DNA of 64,000 bases from positions 119,735-183,734 of the forward strand of contig NZ_AQXE01000007.1 in assembly GCF_000375485.1 (NCBI RefSeq). The letters run 5' to 3'. This document shows positions 59,841-64,000 of the stretch, piece by piece. Every line of letters starts with the position of its first letter. Position 1 is the stretch's first letter. The DNA comes from Desulfovibrio oxyclinae DSM 11498 (GTDB lineage: Bacteria; Desulfobacterota; Desulfovibrionia; Desulfovibrionales; Desulfovibrionaceae). Below the pieces are notes generated by a model. That model was not told the origin of the DNA, did not search any database, and saw nothing but the letters and a program-made list of their open reading frames with translations. Position numbers and translations under genes: made by a program.

Positions 59841-60836
59841 CTAGATTCGTTTTATCACGCCCCGTTTGCCCTTTCCGAGCTTTTTGAGCATGAAGATTTC
59901 GGGGTCCTCGTTGCCGAGGTTCTCCAGATCCACTTCGGCGCGGGCGGCTTCCTTGTGCCCACCCGCGGAACCAAGCTCACCGAAGAGGTTGGTGGCCATC
60001 TTGCCCATGTCGCGGCGCATGCCGTCGCCCCGGAAAATGACGACCAGCTTGCCTTCGTAGACGCCGGAGACGACGAGCCACGGGACACCGTGGATTCTGG
60101 TGAAGAAGTCGGCCACGATCACGAGGATGTCGGGGTTCTCAACCTTTCCGGCATGGGCGAACAACCCCTGTCCGACGCGGCGGAGATTGTAGAAGGAGCG
60201 GGAGAAGTAACGCATCCAGTCGAGGTGGAACTCGCTGCGGCTGATGCGGTTCATGAGCTTGGTGTCGGCGTACTTGTTCAGATATTTGAAGGCCGCCATG
60301 TCCGCGTCGATGAACTCGCGCTCGAAGCTTCTGGTGTCGCTCTTGATGCCGTACATGAGCGCGGTGGCCAGCAGCTTCGCGGGCCGGATGCGCATATTGT
60401 ACAGGTATTCCGTGAGCATGGTGCAGGTCGAGCCGTATTTTGGACGCACGTCCACAAAGTCGGCCTCGGGCTTCTTCTCCGGAAGCAGGGGGTGGTGGTC
60501 TATGACCACGGAAAAATCGAACTGCTCGAATTCCGGATTGTGGTGCGGCTGGGAATCCACCAGTGCGAACTTGTCGTACTGTGCCGCGAGGTTCGGAATG
60601 AGTTTGCGCGTGGGGATGCGCAGATAGCGGATCATGGCCAGGTTGTCGGGCCGCTTGATCTCGTTGATCTGGCCGATGCCCACGTGGGACACCTTGCGGG
60701 CCATGATGCGCCTGAGGGCCAGTGCGGACCCGAGTGCGTCCGGGTCGGCGTTGATGACGATCAGCCAGGCGTCGTCCTTCTTGAACAGGGCGAGCAGTTT
60801 CTCGACGTGTTCATCCAGTTGGCGAAAAATAGCCAT
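59841..60836 (-). CDS. DHH-family phosphoesterase (NrnA-like)
   Basis: A 331-residue DHH/DHHA1 phosphoesterase. The metal-site motifs are NADPDALGSALAL, LVDSQP, VVIDHHP (DHH) and GSAGGHKEAA (DHHA1 substrate site). NrnA-type members degrade nanoRNA and pAp; others hydrolyse cyclic dinucleotides. The N-terminal ~20 residues are a helical extension. Its start is 7 bases after the end of the upstream cobU gene on the same strand, forming a run cbiR-cobU-DHH-polA. Confidence 0.85.
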   Translation of the reverse strand: MAIFRQLDEHVEKLLALFKKDDAWLIVINADPDALGSALALRRIMARKVSHVGIGQINEIKRPDNLAMIRYLRIPTRKLIPNLAAQYDKFALVDSQPHHNPEFEQFDFSVVIDHHPLLPEKKPEADFVDVRPKYGSTCTMLTEYLYNMRIRPAKLLATALMYGIKSDTRSFEREFIDADMAAFKYLNKYADTKLMNRISRSEFHLDWMRYFSRSFYNLRRVGQGLFAHAGKVENPDILVIVADFFTRIHGVPWLVVSGVYEGKLVVIFRGDGMRRDMGKMATNLFGELGSAGGHKEAARAEVDLENLGNEDPEIFMLKKLGKGKRGVIKRI

Positions 60837-60843
60837 GCTGTTC

Positions 60844-61347
60844 CTATTTGAGCTTGAGCGGCAGGCCCGCGGCCACTAGGTGCACGCGGTCCGCGATGCG
60901 GGCCGTCCGGCGGTTGAGTTCACCGAGGTTGCGTATGAAGGCACGGACTTCGCCCGACATGGGCAGCGGTCCGAGACCGGCCTCGCATGAAACCAGAATA
61001 AGCTCAGCTCCTCTCCAGTTTTGAAGCGTGTCCAGCAGTTGCTGCACGGCTTCTGTTTCCGTCCCGGCCTCCCGGCATGCAAAGAGCCAGAAGTCGAGAC
61101 TGTCCGCAAGCACGGAACCAAAGTCCGTGTTAGCTTGTCTGAGTCTTTGAGGCAAGTCCCACCCGACCTCAAGCACCTCGATGAGAGGATTTCTTTCGTG
61201 ACGGTGGGTATTTATCTGCCTTCGAAATTCCTGATCCCCCGCCTTTCCCGTGGCCACAAAGGCCTTTGGACCGGGGGCCTGCTCCAGCAGTTCCAGCGCG
61301 TAGTCGGACTTGCCCGACTTGTTTCCGCCAAGCACCAGCGTGATCAT
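60844..61347 (-). CDS. cobU: Adenosylcobinamide kinase / guanylyltransferase
   Basis: A 167-residue CobU-type enzyme that phosphorylates adenosylcobinamide and then transfers GMP in B12 nucleotide-loop assembly. P-loop GGNKSGKS is at 7-14, the HRHERN region carries the guanylylated His, and DSLDFWLF and VSCEAGLGPLPM match the CobU blocks. The start overlaps the end of the CbiR-like gene by 4 bases (ATGA), which supports joint cobamide metabolism. Slightly shorter than E. coli CobU (181). Confidence 0.88.
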   Translation of the reverse strand: MITLVLGGNKSGKSDYALELLEQAPGPKAFVATGKAGDQEFRRQINTHRHERNPLIEVLEVGWDLPQRLRQANTDFGSVLADSLDFWLFACREAGTETEAVQQLLDTLQNWRGAELILVSCEAGLGPLPMSGEVRAFIRNLGELNRRTARIADRVHLVAAGLPLKLK

Positions 61348-62219
61348 GCGCCGTCCTCCCGGTCGCCAAGCAGTTTATGCAATCGGCGCAGTGAACTTTC
61401 AAGCTGCCCCTGCCGAAAAACTTCCAGCACGAGGCTTCCGTCCTGCGGAAGCCGCCCGACCCATCGACGCAGCATATTCGCGCCTTTTTCGTCAAGATCG
61501 TCCAGCGGGCCGTGTTCGCCCCTTGGTCCGGGACCGTAAACGTGCAGCATCCGCACACGCTCCCACAGACCCGGCAGCGACTCCAGTCCGTCCTGCCCGA
61601 AGGCAATGCGGTGGCCGATGTCCAGGCACACCCCGTAACCGTTTTCGGCGATCTCTCCCCAGCAGGCCGAAAGATCGTTGCCCTCGATGTTTTCGATGAG
61701 CACTGATTCGGTGGCGATACCGCCGTCTGCAAGGAGTTGGGAGAGTTGCCCGAGTTTCCGGGCATCATCTGGGGGATGTAGGACATAGGCCGTCGGGCGA
61801 AGATAGTCAACCTTGCGGGCGAGGGCGAGGATGGCTTCGGCCACTGACGTGACGCCTTCCTGCCACGGCAGGTCGAGCGGAAGGTGCACGCTGTAACGCA
61901 GGTTCAGTTCCGAGAGGTCCGGAGGCAGGTCGTTTTCGTCATAGGCGAGGCAGGAGTCGGTTTCAAAGAACGTCAGACTGACCTCGTCCACCATTCCTTC
62001 CAGATGACGGCAGTTGCCGCCCACCGTGTCCGGAATCACGAACGAAGGCGCAGCAATGCGCGGCCCACCGTCGAAAAGTCGACGAGTGCGCGAAAAATGT
62101 TCGCTTTTGCCGGACGTATTCTCGGAAACGTGGGAAATAACGGCCCGGTTGCCGGAGCAAGGGGTTGATAAGTGAAGACTATCTCTTCGGGGCATGACTA
62201 TTGCTGAGTCTGTTGACAT
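61344..62219 (-). CDS. cbiR: TIM-barrel protein, CbiR-like cobamide-remodelling phosphodiesterase
   Basis: A 291-residue protein of the AP-endonuclease-2/sugar-isomerase fold. Metal-site-like residues lie in SFFETD/VHLPLDLPW, VLIENIEG, CLDIGHRIAF, LHVYGPGPRGEH and LVLEVFR. The arrangement before cobU matches CbiR, which cuts the nucleotide loop from cobamides so the cell can rebuild its preferred form; CobU then processes the product. The start at 62219 follows AGGGTTTCCG but the first ~55 residues are not family-like, so translation may begin later. Confidence 0.72.
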   Translation of the reverse strand: MSTDSAIVMPRRDSLHLSTPCSGNRAVISHVSENTSGKSEHFSRTRRLFDGGPRIAAPSFVIPDTVGGNCRHLEGMVDEVSLTFFETDSCLAYDENDLPPDLSELNLRYSVHLPLDLPWQEGVTSVAEAILALARKVDYLRPTAYVLHPPDDARKLGQLSQLLADGGIATESVLIENIEGNDLSACWGEIAENGYGVCLDIGHRIAFGQDGLESLPGLWERVRMLHVYGPGPRGEHGPLDDLDEKGANMLRRWVGRLPQDGSLVLEVFRQGQLESSLRRLHKLLGDREDGA

Positions 62220-62246
62220 CGGAAACCCTGTCCGGAGGGTCAGGCC

Positions 62247-62396
62247 ATGAATTCCATACGAAACATTGCACAGCACACATTCAACCCCCTGCACGTCTTC
62301 TGCAGACTGCGGCAGGTAGGTATGAATATCCGCGCGGCGCGCGTTGTCTGCCGTGTCTATGAAAACTGTCTGTATAAGCTGATGTTCCCGTTCTAG
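62247..62396 (+). CDS. 49-residue basic small protein
   Basis: Starts at ATG 62247 after a strong GGAGGGTCAGGCC site and ends TAG at 62396. It reads MNSIRNIAQHTFNPLHVFC at the start and ends YENCLYKLMFPF; it is basic and contains three cysteines. The composition and the NPLHVFCRLRQVG pattern look like a conserved short Desulfovibrio protein rather than noise. Its stop shares a CTAG with the stop of the convergent UvrD-like gene. Divergent from cbiR. Function unknown. Confidence 0.6.
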   Translation: MNSIRNIAQHTFNPLHVFCRLRQVGMNIRAARVVCRVYENCLYKLMFPF

Positions 62397-64000
62397 CCGA
62401 GCAGGCTCATCTGCTTTTCCTTCGTGACCTTCTTGGCGGTCATGGTGCTGTGGGTGAACATGTCCGCGGGCACTTCGCGAAGATAGCGGGAGGGCGGCAG
62501 GTGAAGCTCCTTGCCGAACAGGTGCCGTTTATCGGCCCGGCTCATGAAAAGCATCCTCTTCGCCCTTGTCATGGAGACATAGAGCAGACGACGTTCCTCG
62601 GCGAAAGACTGGCCCCGTCCGGGGGTGAGCGTCACCTTGGCCGTCAGCAGGTCCAGTCCGGCAAAGGGCATGATCCCTTCTTCCAATGCCGGAATGAAGA
62701 CCGCATCGAACTCCAGTCCCTTGGCCGCGTGCATGGTCATTATCTGAACTTTCTCGGCGGATTTGCCGACAAGCTCGGTCTCGCTCTGCAGGCTGACCCA
62801 GTTGACGAGCCCGGCCCAGCCGCCTCGCCTGTCGAACTCGGCTTTGAGCTGTTTGAACGGCTTGCTTTCCCAGAAGAACTGGTCGAAAGGCGGTACTTCC
62901 TCAAGGTAGGCCGAGAGCCCGATGGGACCCTTGGCAAGGATGTGTTCCGGCACTTCCAGCACTTCCTCGCTGCCGATCATGGTCATGCCGAGGAAGCTTC
63001 CGGCCGCGTCAAGGATGATTTTGCAGCGTTCGTCGTTCCAGAACGGTTCGGTCTCGGGCGTGGCAACAGGCAGGCCGAACCGTTTGAGCGCGGATTCAAG
63101 TATCGGCACGAGGGCCTTGAACCGAACCAGCACGGCGATGTCGCCGGGGGCCATGGAGCCGTGGCCGATCTCGTCGGCAAGGGTGTGGCTCGTGGCACCG
63201 ATGAGTTGCTTGGCGCGGTCCGCTATCCACGCGGCCTCGCGGGTGTCGTCGGGGGCTTCGAAGGCGTGCAGCACGGTCTCCCGGTCCCGGACCGCGCGAA
63301 TGCGCGTGTCATCAGGGAAAAGGTGCTGGGCCGCAGTGAGCACATCCTGTCCCGAGCGGTAGTTCTCTTCAAGCGTGATGGTTTTCAGCGACGGCCAGAA
63401 GCGTTTCAGCTGTTCCTCCGCGTTATCCGTGGCGCCGCGGAATCCGTAGATGGACTGGCGCGGGTCGCCGATGCAGAAAACGCCCTTGCCGGATTCGGGG
63501 GCGATGCCCTTGATCACCGCAAGCTGCAACGCGGTGAGGTCCTGCACCTCGTCCACGAGTACGTGTCGCCACGGCTGATGAAAGGTGGGCGCCTCGGTCT
63601 GCTCAAGCATGAACTCCAGCAGGTCGGTGTGATCCAGCAGGTTCCAGTGGTTTTTCTGGTTGCCGTAGTTGATGTGGGCGTCAAACAGGTCGTCGGGCAC
63701 CGGTTCGAGCCGCTCGCGCGAAAGATTGTATTTGTTCCAGTAGTGCTTGAGGTGCTTCTTGGAGATGTCCGGGTTCACCTCGTGAAACAGCTTGATGGCA
63801 GCGTCTTCGGGCAGGATGACCGGAGTCTCGGAGTAGGCGTGCTTCCAGTAGTCGAAGCACAGGGAGTGCAGGGTGCCTGCCTGCGGCTGCTCGTCGTCCA
63901 TGCGTTCGCGCTTCAACCGGTCACGAAGCTCCTGTGCGGCGCGGCGGGTGAAGGTCAGGCACAGGATGCGTCTGGCGCGTTCGCCCTCGTCGAGCAGGCG
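62393..64000 (-). CDS. UvrD/Rep-type superfamily 1A helicase (C-terminal part)
   Basis: The visible 535 residues are the end of a larger helicase whose N-terminus with Walker A lies beyond 64000. The frame is open to the window edge and includes LTFTRRAAQELRDR (motif Ia). Then follow HVLVDEVQDLTALQ (motif II), VFCIGDPRQSIYGFRGA (motif III), LEENYRSG (motif IV), MTMHAAKGLEFDAVF (motif V) and YVSMTRAKR (motif VI). An internal TTG at 63916 is not the start. It unwinds DNA 3' to 5' in repair or recombination. PcrA/UvrD versus another member is undecided. Confidence 0.9.
   Translation of the reverse strand, partial: RLLDEGERARRILCLTFTRRAAQELRDRLKRERMDDEQPQAGTLHSLCFDYWKHAYSETPVILPEDAAIKLFHEVNPDISKKHLKHYWNKYNLSRERLEPVPDDLFDAHINYGNQKNHWNLLDHTDLLEFMLEQTEAPTFHQPWRHVLVDEVQDLTALQLAVIKGIAPESGKGVFCIGDPRQSIYGFRGATDNAEEQLKRFWPSLKTITLEENYRSGQDVLTAAQHLFPDDTRIRAVRDRETVLHAFEAPDDTREAAWIADRAKQLIGATSHTLADEIGHGSMAPGDIAVLVRFKALVPILESALKRFGLPVATPETEPFWNDERCKIILDAAGSFLGMTMIGSEEVLEVPEHILAKGPIGLSAYLEEVPPFDQFFWESKPFKQLKAEFDRRGGWAGLVNWVSLQSETELVGKSAEKVQIMTMHAAKGLEFDAVFIPALEEGIMPFAGLDLLTAKVTLTPGRGQSFAEERRLLYVSMTRAKRMLFMSRADKRHLFGKELHLPPSRYLREVPADMFTHSTMTAKKVTKEKQMSLLG

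Overview
The window is GC-rich chromosomal DNA whose gene content best fits a sulfate-reducing deltaproteobacterium of the Desulfovibrio/Pseudodesulfovibrio type. This is an inference from gene content: a compact nifH-nifI1-nifI2-nifD-nifK-ferredoxin-nifE-nifN-nifB cluster with sigma54 promoters and a NifA-like activator, a CobU/CbiR-like cobamide pair, and small Desulfovibrio-like proteins. No rRNA gene is present to confirm it.

Layout. (1) 1-12,319 is ordinary chromosome: the start of an ABC ATPase, a rhomboid protease, a NagZ-like glycosidase with cytidine deaminase and pyrimidine-nucleoside phosphorylase (nucleoside salvage), a thioesterase/GNAT pair, recN, an alginate-lyase-like secreted protein, a DppBC-type permease pair without its partner genes, and MarC. 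(2) 12,470-35,018 is a ~22.5 kb genomic island in the 3' half of a tRNA-Ala(GGC) gene. It is bounded by a 46-bp direct repeat (12,500-12,545 and 34,973-35,018) and carries two tyrosine recombinases, an excisionase-like protein and matching arm-type repeats near both ends. (3) 35,165-38,986 holds a glycosyltransferase, a cation/proton antiporter and a nifV-like homocitrate synthase. (4) 39,315-50,636 is the nitrogen-fixation cluster with its activator. (5) 50,825-64,000 holds an HPP-family membrane protein, cyclopropane fatty acid synthase, a BMP-type lipoprotein translationally coupled to a histidine kinase, LapA-like and CorA proteins, polA, a DHH phosphoesterase, cobU, a CbiR-like protein, a 49-residue protein and the C-terminal part of a UvrD-type helicase.

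The island carries two kinds of cargo. On the minus strand, a TerB-domain protein, a BrxD-like ATPase and an Lhr-like helicase (21,749 to 16,044) match the gene content of the Shango anti-phage system and have their own candidate promoter. Upstream in the same direction lie an SF1 helicase and a PHP-domain SMC-like ATPase, and divergent from them a HARE-HTH/PD-(D/E)XK nuclease. On the plus strand, a strong promoter precedes a 70-residue cysteine-containing peptide, two overlapping E1/ThiF-like adenylating enzymes with extra N-terminal domains, a membrane-anchored TPR protein and a reduced UvrA-like double ABC ATPase. I do not recognise this last cassette. It looks like a RiPP-type peptide-modification system or a peptide-tagging defence module, and it is the best candidate here for an undescribed system.

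The nif cluster is regulated at two levels visible in the sequence: sigma54 -24/-12 promoters facing both nifH and nifV, with paired palindromes between them, and two PII-like NifI proteins between nifH and nifD for post-translational control.
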